A DNA stretch of 52,957 nucleotides, taken from the NCBI GenBank assembly GCA_947500385.1, contig CANMSA010000026.1, positions 1 through 52,957 of the forward strand, read 5' to 3'. Origin of the DNA: an uncultured Flavobacteriaceae bacterium. Its GTDB lineage: Bacteria > Bacteroidota > Bacteroidia > Flavobacteriales > Flavobacteriaceae. This document shows positions 39,001-45,929 of the stretch, one piece after another (positions within the stretch are counted from its first letter, which is position 1; each line of letters opens with the position of its first letter). The position numbers and the translations under genes are program-made. The notes under the pieces were generated by a model. The model saw only the letters and a program-made list of their open reading frames with translations, ran no database searches and was not told where the DNA came from.

Positions 39001-41088
39001 TACTATATTTTGATGATGTACGGTGACTCCTTTGGGATTACCGGTAGATCCGGAGGTATACATAATATACACCGGGTCAAACGGCGATATTGTAACATTT
39101 GGCCGTGGGGTTTTTCTTTGATTTATTTCGGCTACCTGTATATCGATGCACACCACGTCCAATTTTAATGAGGTTACCTCAAATAGATAATCCGATAGTG
39201 TAATCAGTACTTTTAAACCAGTATCCTGTGCGATATAAGATTTGCGTTCCATGGGATAATCAGGCGCAATAGGGACATAGCACGCTCCAGTTTTCAGTAT
39301 TCCAATTATGGAAACTATCGCCCACTCGCACCGATTCATCAACACTCCTACAGTATCACCGGTACGAATGTTATATTTCTCTATTATATAGTGTGCAAGT
39401 CCATTCGAGTATTCTTCCAACTCGCGGTAAGTCAATTGGGAGTCATGAAACTGAACGGCAATCCGATCAGGATTTTGGTTCACCTGATTCCGAAACAGGT
39501 CAAGTATGGTAGATGTTCTAGGAAATGGTTTCGTGGTATCGTTCCATTTAAAAAGTAATCTGTGATATTCTTCATCGGTGATCAGCTGTACTTCCTTTAG
39601 GGTAAGAGTCTTTTTGTTTTGATTCACCATCTGCCATAACACCTGGTCAAAATGTTTCTTTATCATTTCTACATATTCCACGTCCAACAAAACCGAGTCG
39701 AAACGAAAATCCAGACATATGAACCTTCCGGCACTAGCTGTAAGACTGAGAATATAATTGTTTTGCTCAGAAACGTTAATATCTTTTACTTTAAGACCGC
39801 TTTCCTGTTTTGACATCGCCTCCGCAACGGGGTAATTTTCAAACGCCAAGATGCTATCGAACCAATTTTCTTTAACGTTGCTCCATTTCTGAATTTGATT
39901 AAGAGCTGTGTATTGGTATTCACGTAATTGTAAATTAAAACTTTGAAGCTCTTTTAACCAATCTGTCACACCCCTCGAATAAGCCAGTTTTATCCGTAAG
40001 GGCAAGGTGTTAATGTACAGCCCCACCTTCTCTTCGATCTGTGGTAAGTCGTCCGGTCTACCAGATACTACAGCTCCGAATACCACATCGTTGCTGTTTG
40101 TATATTTAGATAACAAAAAAGCCCAAACTCCTTGAAAAAGTGTATTGATGGTGATTCTATTGCTGCTAACATACTCCCGTATTTTGGATACTTGCTCTTC
40201 GTCATAGTTGAGGCTTAGTATTCCCAATTTACCGGCACCTTTGTTATGAAGTCGCGTTAACTTGGAAAAAGGGAGTAAAGTTGGCCTATCAATGTTTGAA
40301 ACATAATTTTTCCAAAATAACTCTTCCTTGTGTTTATCCCTGGAATCAATATAATTTATGTAGGCCTTGTATTCATCATTGTTATACTTAGGTAAATCAC
40401 CGTTATTTATCAAAATTTCGTATAAGTTCATGAACTCGGCCATCAAAATTGAAACGGACCACCCATCCAGTATAATGTGATGATGCGTCCAAACCATTTT
40501 GTAAGAATCATCACCCGTTTTGATCATCGTAATTCGCATTAATGGCGCTGTACTTAAATCGAAACCCGTATGCCGATCTTTAGTTAAGAAGTCTTGTGTT
40601 TTTGCTTTAATCTCCTCACTTGGGAAGTCACTGAAATCGAATTCCTGATACGGCATGTTAACATTGTCAAAAACACATTGTACGGGTGTTTTTATTTCAT
40701 CGTAGATAAAACCGGTTCTTAAAGTACTGTGTTTATCCATTAAATGACCCCAGCAATATTTTAAAACCGCAATGTCGACCCCTGCTGGAAAATCACACGT
40801 AAATTGTTCTATATAGGTATTGGAATTCCCATCGTAGATACCATGAAACAATAGCCCTGTCTGTAAAGGACTTAATTTATAAATGGACTGTAAAGTAGGT
40901 TTGGAATTTAGGTACTCAATTAATTCTACCTTATGTTGTTTTATAAAATTAATTATGGCCCCATCCTTTTTAATCTTCTCCTTTTCGTTATCACTCAACA
41001 TACCCTCTCTCCCCTTTAGAACCAGGTTATTATTTTTGACAACCAGAAACAGGTTTAATTTTTTTAACTTATCTATGAATTCTTTCAT
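30055..41088 (-). CDS. NRPS synthetase C: C-A-PCP-C-A-PCP-C-A-nMT-PCP
   Basis: 3677 residues in three modules after an N-terminal docking region of about 60 residues. Module 1: a DCL-like C domain (KLSPLQTGLLFHG; HHHIILDGWS near residue 204), an A domain with code DAFWLGGTFK (Val) and a PCP with GGDSI near 1068. Module 2: a C domain beginning VYPMSDIQKGM (HHAILDGWS near 1281), an A domain with code DVWNIAMVHK (Thr-like; note YTSGTTG and YGTTE in place of YTSGSTG and YGPTE) and a PCP with GGHSL near 2153. Module 3: an LCL C domain (HHIANDGWS near 2345), an A domain with code DAIFLGCTFK (branched aliphatic, Ile-like), an inserted N-methyltransferase (VLEIGTGTGL near 3199) and a PCP near 3619. 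Predicted order is Val, Thr, N-Me-Ile or similar. It starts 11 bp after synthetase B, with no strong Shine-Dalgarno site, as is common in Bacteroidota. The tail ends NDYEVVLKI. Confidence 0.96.
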   Translation of the reverse strand: MKEFIDKLKKLNLFLVVKNNNLVLKGREGMLSDNEKEKIKKDGAIINFIKQHKVELIEYLNSKPTLQSIYKLSPLQTGLLFHGIYDGNSNTYIEQFTCDFPAGVDIAVLKYCWGHLMDKHSTLRTGFIYDEIKTPVQCVFDNVNMPYQEFDFSDFPSEEIKAKTQDFLTKDRHTGFDLSTAPLMRITMIKTGDDSYKMVWTHHHIILDGWSVSILMAEFMNLYEILINNGDLPKYNNDEYKAYINYIDSRDKHKEELFWKNYVSNIDRPTLLPFSKLTRLHNKGAGKLGILSLNYDEEQVSKIREYVSSNRITINTLFQGVWAFLLSKYTNSNDVVFGAVVSGRPDDLPQIEEKVGLYINTLPLRIKLAYSRGVTDWLKELQSFNLQLREYQYTALNQIQKWSNVKENWFDSILAFENYPVAEAMSKQESGLKVKDINVSEQNNYILSLTASAGRFICLDFRFDSVLLDVEYVEMIKKHFDQVLWQMVNQNKKTLTLKEVQLITDEEYHRLLFKWNDTTKPFPRTSTILDLFRNQVNQNPDRIAVQFHDSQLTYRELEEYSNGLAHYIIEKYNIRTGDTVGVLMNRCEWAIVSIIGILKTGACYVPIAPDYPMERKSYIAQDTGLKVLITLSDYLFEVTSLKLDVVCIDIQVAEINQRKTPRPNVTISPFDPVYIMYTSGSTGNPKGVTVHHQNIVRLIYNSSFDFLGSSTVLYQYAPLSFDASTFEIWAPLLHGGTIVVSNQEDVTLEGMAQTIKANAVNTLWLTSGLFHTAVDNHIELFQTIKYALAGGDSIRPESIEKLLAYNSNLVFYNGYGPTEGTTFSVVNRISNLSELSKDADVVGKPIDNTQAYVLDAEGCLLPSGVPGELYIGGEGLAIGYLNDPTLTHQKFNNISFKTGDVKRLYQTGDMARWGLNGKLEFLGREDNQVKLRGFRVELGEIDGALQNHPSVNRCIVQCVPSKSGEKTLVAYLIPNSEYKEDEIVKYLEESLPRYMLPSSFVTMDSFPLTANQKIDKEALPLPEELSRPDNGYVAPTTAEEKHLVSIWMALLGKDHLGVKDSFFSVGGDSILLIRLVSRVKKELKKDLSISKFYENPTVLGMVSCLNEAKSINTVDNDRGFEPNGQILNLKKSVLSQLSDTLEIEDVYPMSDIQKGMVFTSLYNLEVGVYHDQLPRRIPMVEIPILEKALSLLVDKHAILRTRFNVEDFEEEVAIVRKNVPANIDYEDMSALTVVEQQSYIEKFLVEQRKQPFNVKIAPLWRIKVFKISEKEMLYILQIHHAILDGWSVSLLDAELYHTYGELIKNPLFVPKPLKHTYAEFAVQQYLSRCDGQVTEFWKNQMSDYKRLDIFKDEETYYSQKIYLDEKYNEKIKKYALKHDISSRAIFISAFSIVLKMLTYDRELTLGLVSHQRPLNDDGHKVLGCFLNTLPFRATFDDVNRITWADYVDRVYNKTLRILQMQSITLHEIAKICGETIKHRNPFFDVIFNYVDFRAYGELISSKDVKRSSGSNSGSDELDIPFFGLTNTFLDLSVDVTGDRICIASILRKEFKHELSLATLLKCFKEVLDRIVSKPENNVVLDTVLPVSIKNRLLGDAHFNEQIPFPKNETIVNIFNRQVGQTPDAIAITFGNEQISYADINKRINQLARFLIENGVTHNSFVGIILDRSVEMIVSILAILKSGAAYVPIDPKYPRERIDFIINDANLHIVISHSSLNELLSAGNDDLKILHLDSCEQQISKAKDEDLQLSLSGKDLAYVIYTSGTTGIPKGVLVSHENVVRLFKNDRSLFEFNQNDTWLLAHSYCFDVSVWELFGSLFHGSRLVIIKENQIKDPSLMAKIIVDEKITVLNQTPSAFQVLGKQILEIKPKLSLRYIIFAGEPLDPPSLQEWYGFYESCSLINMYGTTETTVHATYKKITEKEILNKTSNVGTPLPTLSFYVLDSFGSLLPKGVVGELYISGAGVARGYLNRPELTAERFVKNPWGTSHQKLYRTGDLVRWLPDDNFEYLGRVDKQVKIRGFRIELGEIEHTLRQMDEVQRCTVMALEEQKGNRQLAAYVQLKEKVDRQYIKSFLKKKLPSYMVPDLYVEVDSFSLTSSGKLNTKDLPSPYEHLSQIKRPYDAPVSTVEIKMANIWQDILKVNPIGINDDFFEMGGHSLSATRLVSAVRKNMEIELALTELFENPTIRELAHLIKNKKRGTFLPLISSVGERPERVPLSYAQERLWFIDKSQGSEQYNQRLVYGISGSIEISAIELAFRKIIQRHEILRSVYYEYDGVPYQKVLPAEGWRMGLEKIADDRTEDQIQKIIDRTILSPFNLSTDYMLRCKLIGRPDGTFTMVLVTHHIANDGWSLPILVKELAEFYHMYASGKTPNIDALSIQYADYAIWQRNYVNNVFLKNKLDYWEDKLKGVAKLMLPVDYPNHREEGRNRGAVGHYQIQGELRNQLKKLAREENVTLFMLLLAVFKVLLHKYSGQEDICIGTALANRTQTETENLIGFFVNSLAIRSNLKANESFREFLGSLRKTVLEAYDHQEVPFEDVVEKISNDRVFKRNPIFQVMFALQNNQSIEDVDIGLENVKLTPEQYGHTTSIFDITFNIYETNDGLSLRLEYRTDLFNTSTIQLLLNHYEKLLKSVVDNRLKSIAGLEMMDGNERNLVLDFGDNAQAETINRSINSLFEEQVLKSPNSMAISAGYETLTYKSLNEKSNRLAHHLIKKGVSKGDLIGICINRSPELIISIVAILKAGCAYVPLDPDYPKDRLCFITEDSALKLIVTNPKSRENFPENYGSGKIIFLDVENSVIQNESTKNVHSEVLVNDLAYVMYTSGSTGRPKGVMVEHGSVVNLSKQCNYVSLNSATKWLATGSISFDATTIEYWGTLLNGGELILTDTLSLLNTNKLKQIVNDHRINTIFITTSWFHQIVDEEIDAFKGLKYLLVGGDRINTELSNKVLETFPDLSFIHCYGPTENTTFSTTYSHTRYCLGELPIGKPLPNREAYIIDPSTCSNELQPIGAVGELSVGGEGLARGYLNRPELTNKKFVAHPTAKNRRMYLTGDKARWLKDGNIEFKGRFDNQIKLRGYRIELGEIESVVGDCEGVLSNCVLVKTNGMGEKRLVCYFALENDYLNSNELQFYEGQVRDWNDIYDEEFDNNEISEENREFDITGWMDSFTREPISKADMREWQADILATILNNNPKNVLEIGTGTGLIYFPLSKYIDSYTGYDFSETVVNQINKKIARREKKYPRTDIFLARADKIHASFDHQIDTIILNSIIQYFPGMRYLEKVIEKTIMTLQGSGKIIFGDVRMLELLPLFHKSLLLSRASDKLNIDSFIKRAEQAEIADTELCVSPTFFLDLKNKHEEINCVSLEWKKGEGENEMMCYRYNVVVHVGPTENVVDPEWDHWDNHERINSITTKMNDNAPLIAIKNVPNTRLWKEMGISSAVGDPKVKKVSDIHHFTREKRALKEQFENVLAHAKEKGYSIRRLLNQDPLKVDIVLERADQSAIIIQNGFKKPLSATLPQYTNFPLFEKISLHLESELKSFLVNKLPAYMIPDSFIGLRSLPLTANGKLDKSSLEGYDVVSRKGSSSYVAPKNETEHTLVLVWQDLLKVSPIGIHDNFFEIGGHSLLATRLQSAVRKELEVEISIKDIFEFNTIAELALYIDHLEGTEKTNDYEVVLKI
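30110..34480 (-). other. Module C3: LCL C, A (Ile/Val-like), nMT, PCP
   Basis: The C domain has HHIANDGWS. The A domain gives DAIFLGCTFK, close to Ile/Val-type codes such as DAFFLGVTFK. It contains an N-methyltransferase and is followed by a carrier with GGHSLLATRL near 30230. Predicted unit is an N-methylated branched aliphatic residue. Confidence 0.7.
30570..31720 (-). other. N-methyltransferase domain inserted in A domain (synthetase C)
   Basis: The motif VLEIGTGTGLIYFPL lies near 31490, with GWMDSFTREPI before it and IIQYFPGMRYL and IIFGDVRMLELL after it. It matches the synthetase A nMT motif by motif and sits at the same A8-A10 site. It acts on the alpha-amine of the aliphatic residue loaded by the same module. 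Confidence 0.85.
34500..37670 (-). other. Module C2: VYPMSD-type C, A (Thr-like), PCP
   Basis: The C domain begins EDVYPMSDIQKGM and has an intact HHAILDGWS. The A domain gives DVWNIAMVHK, near the Thr code DFWNIGMVHK. Its core motifs are slightly divergent (YTSGTTG, YGTTETTVH). The carrier has GGHSLSATRL. A Thr here could serve later as a cyclization nucleophile, which is inference only. Confidence 0.7.
37780..40890 (-). other. Module C1: DCL-type C, A (Val), PCP (GGDSI)
   Basis: The C domain (40890-39530) starts LSPLQTGLLFHG, a DCL-like beginning that fits its place after the E domain of synthetase B. The pocket residues come from FDASTFE, TLWLTSG, LAGGDSI and YNGYGPTEGTTF and give DAFWLGGTFK, essentially the Val code. 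The carrier has GGDSI, although no E domain follows. Confidence 0.8.
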
Positions 41089-41099
41089 ATTATGGTCTT

Positions 41100-44000
41100 T
41101 TAAAATTTAAGGATATCTTCACCATCCTCAGCTTCGGCCAATTCCCTTTGAATATTATCTAAGTCTTTGTAGTCCAACTCATGTGCAAGCCCAAAATCAG
41201 AAGGGGTAAAAGAAGTTTTCTCTTTTGTTGAACAATGCATGATCAGCGCAACTAACTTGACCAGGTAATTGTTGGCTAGTGCCTGAATTGTTTCTGCCTT
41301 GTACTTGTAGGCTGAATAGCTCCAGCTAACTTCCAGACGTTGGTTTATGACAATACAATTCACTTCTAATTTGCTTTTGAAAACTATTTCTTCGCCAATC
41401 GTATTACCAACGGATTCTTTAGCAGGTTTAAACCATTCGCTTTTATTGATTATATTATCCGCCTGTCCCAAGTAATTAAAATTCACGTCACCAACACTTT
41501 TTGATAACCTTTCTCGCAATGATTCGGAGGAATTCAAATGGCGCAATGTTAAATACCCCATGCCTTTATCCGGTACAACTCTCAATTGTTCCTTTACAGA
41601 TTTAATTAAGTCGCCGGAATCCATATTAGGTGTATACGAAAATGCTATTGGATAAAAATTGGTAAACCAACCTACTGTACGACTGACATCTACCGCTGTA
41701 TCGATTTCCTCTCGCCCATGTCCCTCTAAGTTTACGACCAATTGATCGTTTCCCGACCATGAGTTCAGCACGCTTACCAAGGCACTAAGGAGTATATCAT
41801 TGATTTCGGTATGATACCCTTGGTTGGCTTCTTTCAGCAAAATCCGCGTCATCTTTTTATCCAAATACGATTTGATTTTTTTAACAGATTTGTAAGTTGA
41901 TTTTTCATGGGATATGTAATCAACAGGAAGTGTCTGAGGGTTGTTAACTATTGGGTCATAAATATTTATCTGTCTAACCGCCCTATTGTTGTTTGCATAT
42001 CTTGATAATGCCGCAACCCAATCTCTGAAGGAACTTGTTTTTATCCCTAAATCAATTTCCTTCCCTTTCAACAAATCTCCCAATACATCTTCGAAATCGT
42101 CCGTTAATATTCTCCATGAGACACCATCGATTACCAAATGGTGTGCAACAAACAGTATTCGGTTGTACTGTAACGACGTTTTAATGAACACCACCTTTAG
42201 AACCTGTCCCTCAAGGGGATTTAAACTTTTCTGATATTTTTCACACGTTTCCGTAATTTTCTCGTGAATCGACTGTTTACGTTCCCCTGTAAGATCAACC
42301 ACTTCTATACCTCCTAGTTGCTCTCCAAAATATTGCTTCCAAACTCCATTGTACATTTCATAAACGAACCTTAAAGCATCGTGATGCCATATGATTGCCT
42401 GAACTGCTTTTTGCAACGTTATTTCGTCGACCCGTTTCGAAATTGACATCAAAAGTGATTGGTTATAATGCGACCGATCGCTATCCTGACGCTGTAGAAA
42501 CCATTTTTGAATGGGCGATAGTTCGCAGTAACCCGATAATTTGCCCTGCTCCGCAACCAAACTCCCTCTCTCTAGGGTAACCACTAAACTTAATTCGGAT
42601 ATCGTTTGACATTCGAACAAATCCTTTGGTTGAAAATAGAATCCAAGTTTTCGGGCACGACTCACTACTTGGATAGAAATAATGGAATCTCCTCCTAGCT
42701 CAAAGAAATTATCGTGTATGCCGACCCGCTCCAATTTTAATAGGTCTTTCCATAATTCCGCCAGATGTTCCTGAACCTCATTCTGAGGGGGAGTGTATTC
42801 CCGGGTGGACTGAATTTCAGATTTATGAAGTGCGAGTGCTTTTTTATCTATCTTGCCACTAGTAGTTAAGGGAAAAGAAGGAACTTGTATAAAAATACCC
42901 GGGACCATATATCCGGGTAATCTATTTTTTAAATAGGTTCTAAGTGAATCCTCGTTAAAATCAGCAGATGGGACTATATAGGCAACAAGGCGTTTACTTC
43001 CTCTTTCTTCATCTTCCGCCAATACCACACATTGTTCAACTATATTGGATTTTGGGATTGTAATCTCGATTTCTTCTAATTCAATCCTATGCCCTCGTAT
43101 CTTCACTTGCTCATCTTTTCTTCCCAGGTAGATAAGATTGCCGTCATAGGACCACTTGGCTATATCACCTGTTTGGTAAAGCCGTTCAGCTTGGTAATCT
43201 GCAAAAGGATTACTAATAAAGTTTTCTCTAGTAAGTTCCGGTCGGTTCAAATATCCTCTTCCCACCCCTACTCCAGCTACACATAGCTCTCCAGGCACAC
43301 CTATTGGGACCAATTGCTGTTGCTCATCAAGAATGTAACAGTGCAAATTGGATACGGGTTTACCAATGGGGATGGGTCGGCCCTGCGGCAATGATGGCCC
43401 TACTTTGTGAGTAGATACACAGACCGCACACTCGGTTGGTCCATAGGCATTGTAATAATCACAAAAATTGGCACACTGCAATGCATTTTCAATGATTGGT
43501 GCCTCACCTGCTGTAATCATTACCCTTATAAATGAAAGGTCGCTTATGGTCAGTGCATTGAGGTAGGTTGGAGGCAAAGTAGCGATACTAACTGATTTCT
43601 CCTTGATATAGGAGATAAACCGCTCTTTACTTTCTATGACCGAGTTATCGGCTATTATCAGTGATGCTCCACTGCATAATGCCATAAATATTTCGTAGAT
43701 TGACGCATCAAAGGATAATGAGGCAAACTGCAATACATTGTCTTCCTCCGTTATTCCAAATCTATTTATCTGATCCAATGACATATTTACATTACTTCCA
43801 TGTTCGATCAATACGCCTTTTGGATTGCCCGTAGAGCCGGAAGTATAGATTACATAGGCCAAATCATGGTTTGTAATAGCTTTGTCAATTTTTTTGATTT
43901 TTTCATCGGGAAGGATATCCAATTGAATATCAGCGCAAAAAATCTTACCATCCGAATACGCAAGATCAAGGAAGAAATCAGAATTTGTAATAAGCACTTT

Positions 44001-45929
44001 CGGCCTTGCATCTTGCAAGATAAACCCTATCCTTTCTAACGGATAATCCGGGTCAATTGGCATGTAAGCTCCTCCTGCCTTCAAAATTCCCAGTAGCGAT
44101 ATGATTGTCCATTTCGAACGTTCTAGTATAACCCCAACTATATCTCCCTTCCTTACATCATAGTCGGTATGCAAAAGACTGGCAAGTTTGTCCGACCATC
44201 TGTCCAAGTCATGATACGTTAAAACCTGATCGTGATGTACTACCGCAATCTTATCGGGAAACGCCGCCACCTTCTGTTGAAAAACCTCAATAATGGACAG
44301 TGATGATGGGTACGTTCTTTTGGTATCGTTAAAGGTTTTTAACAGGTATTTTTTTTCCTCTTCACCTAATATGTCAAGTTCACTGAGGGGAGCATAAGGA
44401 TTTTTGTTTATTTCACGTAATAGATTATTGTAATGCGTTAAAAGAGCCGTCATTTTGGCTTCAGAAAACAAATCACCATTGTAGGTGAGCAATACTTCTA
44501 ATTGACCTTCATTTTCAGTCACGTTAAAGTGAATGTCATAAGCTACTTTTAATTCTCCTAGCGGATAGTTTTCAAAATGTACCTCCCCTATATCCACGTT
44601 ATCAATGCTGTTCGTTTTCACATTGTTCATCATAAAAACAATGTCATGCCCTAAGTTGGTGTGATCCGTACTTCGCTGGTCGCCAATTGCATTGATTACC
44701 TTTTCATAGGAAACGTCCTGATGATCATATGCTTGAAGTGTAGTTGTTCTAACTTGCGAAAGAAAATCAATAAAGTGAGCAGCTTTGCTTTGATCACTGC
44801 GTATGACCAACGTATTGATAAAGAAACCGATCAAACACTCCGTTTCTTTCCTTATTCTATTGGCAATAGGAGTTCCAATACTTATATCTGATTGTCCCGA
44901 ATACTTGTTCAACAACACCTTAAATGCTGTCAGTAATGTCATAAATAGCGTAACTCCTTGTTCCTTTGACAACTTATAAACTTCCTTTGTAATTTCCCTG
45001 TTGATACAACCGTATGTGACCTTACCGTTGTTGGAGTTTCGTAATCGGTTGGGATAGTCGGTAGCCAAATGAAGCTTTTCGGCGCCACTAAGTTTCGTTT
45101 TCCAATACCTTAGTTTTTTTTCAATGACATCGTGTGTCATGTTTTCCCTTATCCATATGGCGTAATCCGAATATTGGATAGGTAACTCTGGAAGGTTGGG
45201 AGTTCGATCACCATTTAGTGCATGGTAACATGAAAAGAGTTCCTTTATTAAAATTGGAAATGACCAACCATCAACCGCTATGTGATGTGTTATAAGTAGT
45301 AAGACAAAATGCGCATCATCTATCTGATATAGGTGGCAACGGAGCATATAGTCTTTACTCAAATCGAATGGTCTTTTCACCTCCTGCCTTATGCATTCCT
45401 TGGTCTCTTTTTCATCACATCCCTGCCTGTTGACCAAATTAAGGTTCCACTGATTTGCGGGAATTATTTCCTGAAAAGCGACCCCTTCCCTTTCAAGATA
45501 TACTGTTCGAAAAATCTCATGTCTGTCAATGATACGCTTCAACGATTTTTCTAGTATCCCTACCTCAAGATTTCCTTTAATACGCATCGCAACAGGCTGA
45601 TGAAACGGTAAACTCCCTTGAATTTTATCGGTAAGCCACAAGCGTTCTTGGGAAAATGACAATGGAATTTGTTGTATTTCTTTGCGATTAAACGGTATGA
45701 TGGGAAGATTAGAAGCAGTAATAGCTACCTGCCCGTTTTTCTTAGTGAGAAATTCAATGATCTCATCTTTTCTGAATTTTAGCAAATCAAGAAAATCTTT
45801 ATCCAGATTGTCCTGTTCCTTTAATTTCAATCTCAACTTTTCCCCGTCTAGGAACAAACTAACTCCTTTGTTGGCTGCATTGTTAAGTAATTCAAGTACA
45901 CCACCCCCTCTTTTCACCGGATTGCTCAT
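41100..45929 (-). CDS. NRPS synthetase B: C-A-PCP-E, single D-aromatic module
   Basis: 1609 residues. Residues 1-65 resemble a TubC_N docking domain. The C domain follows (QERLWLT; HHIAVDGWS near residue 218), then A (YTSGSTGNPKG near 698), PCP with GGDSI (near 1080) and an epimerization domain. The E domain looks intact: HHLVIDGVS near 1266, EGHGRE near 1403 and NFNYLGQ near 1485 carry the catalytic His and Glu of the family. The pocket code read by hand is DAYTIAAVCK, close to the Phe code DAWTIAAICK, so the module should supply a D-aromatic residue, most likely D-Phe. Tyr-like substrates are possible. The GGDSI carrier motif is the form usually found before E domains. The start overlaps the upstream stop by 4 bp. 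The C-terminal tail (AEAEDGEDILKF) is a plausible linear docking motif for synthetase C, whose first C domain is of the D-accepting type. Confidence 0.96.
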   Translation of the reverse strand: MSNPVKRGGGVLELLNNAANKGVSLFLDGEKLRLKLKEQDNLDKDFLDLLKFRKDEIIEFLTKKNGQVAITASNLPIIPFNRKEIQQIPLSFSQERLWLTDKIQGSLPFHQPVAMRIKGNLEVGILEKSLKRIIDRHEIFRTVYLEREGVAFQEIIPANQWNLNLVNRQGCDEKETKECIRQEVKRPFDLSKDYMLRCHLYQIDDAHFVLLLITHHIAVDGWSFPILIKELFSCYHALNGDRTPNLPELPIQYSDYAIWIRENMTHDVIEKKLRYWKTKLSGAEKLHLATDYPNRLRNSNNGKVTYGCINREITKEVYKLSKEQGVTLFMTLLTAFKVLLNKYSGQSDISIGTPIANRIRKETECLIGFFINTLVIRSDQSKAAHFIDFLSQVRTTTLQAYDHQDVSYEKVINAIGDQRSTDHTNLGHDIVFMMNNVKTNSIDNVDIGEVHFENYPLGELKVAYDIHFNVTENEGQLEVLLTYNGDLFSEAKMTALLTHYNNLLREINKNPYAPLSELDILGEEEKKYLLKTFNDTKRTYPSSLSIIEVFQQKVAAFPDKIAVVHHDQVLTYHDLDRWSDKLASLLHTDYDVRKGDIVGVILERSKWTIISLLGILKAGGAYMPIDPDYPLERIGFILQDARPKVLITNSDFFLDLAYSDGKIFCADIQLDILPDEKIKKIDKAITNHDLAYVIYTSGSTGNPKGVLIEHGSNVNMSLDQINRFGITEEDNVLQFASLSFDASIYEIFMALCSGASLIIADNSVIESKERFISYIKEKSVSIATLPPTYLNALTISDLSFIRVMITAGEAPIIENALQCANFCDYYNAYGPTECAVCVSTHKVGPSLPQGRPIPIGKPVSNLHCYILDEQQQLVPIGVPGELCVAGVGVGRGYLNRPELTRENFISNPFADYQAERLYQTGDIAKWSYDGNLIYLGRKDEQVKIRGHRIELEEIEITIPKSNIVEQCVVLAEDEERGSKRLVAYIVPSADFNEDSLRTYLKNRLPGYMVPGIFIQVPSFPLTTSGKIDKKALALHKSEIQSTREYTPPQNEVQEHLAELWKDLLKLERVGIHDNFFELGGDSIISIQVVSRARKLGFYFQPKDLFECQTISELSLVVTLERGSLVAEQGKLSGYCELSPIQKWFLQRQDSDRSHYNQSLLMSISKRVDEITLQKAVQAIIWHHDALRFVYEMYNGVWKQYFGEQLGGIEVVDLTGERKQSIHEKITETCEKYQKSLNPLEGQVLKVVFIKTSLQYNRILFVAHHLVIDGVSWRILTDDFEDVLGDLLKGKEIDLGIKTSSFRDWVAALSRYANNNRAVRQINIYDPIVNNPQTLPVDYISHEKSTYKSVKKIKSYLDKKMTRILLKEANQGYHTEINDILLSALVSVLNSWSGNDQLVVNLEGHGREEIDTAVDVSRTVGWFTNFYPIAFSYTPNMDSGDLIKSVKEQLRVVPDKGMGYLTLRHLNSSESLRERLSKSVGDVNFNYLGQADNIINKSEWFKPAKESVGNTIGEEIVFKSKLEVNCIVINQRLEVSWSYSAYKYKAETIQALANNYLVKLVALIMHCSTKEKTSFTPSDFGLAHELDYKDLDNIQRELAEAEDGEDILKF
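41230..42540 (-). other. Epimerization domain (intact) of synthetase B
   Basis: The C-like fold begins ELSPIQKWFL and carries HHLVIDGVSWR near 42132, EGHGREEID near 41720, VGWFTNFYP and FNYLGQ, the motifs of active E domains. It should convert the carrier-bound aromatic residue to a D/L mixture, from which the next DCL-type C domain of synthetase C takes the D form. It is the reference for judging the degenerate E domain in synthetase E. Confidence 0.9.
45735..45929 (-). other. TubC_N-like N-terminal docking region (synthetase B)
   Basis: Residues 1-65 contain LLNNAANKGVSLFLDGEKL followed by a helix with LLKFRKDEIIEFL, the helix-strand-strand-helix pattern of TubC_N docking domains. These bind a short linear tail of the preceding subunit. 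The same pattern opens synthetases C (40905-41088), D (29865-30050), E (22335-22523) and F (11985-12193). Confidence 0.75.
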
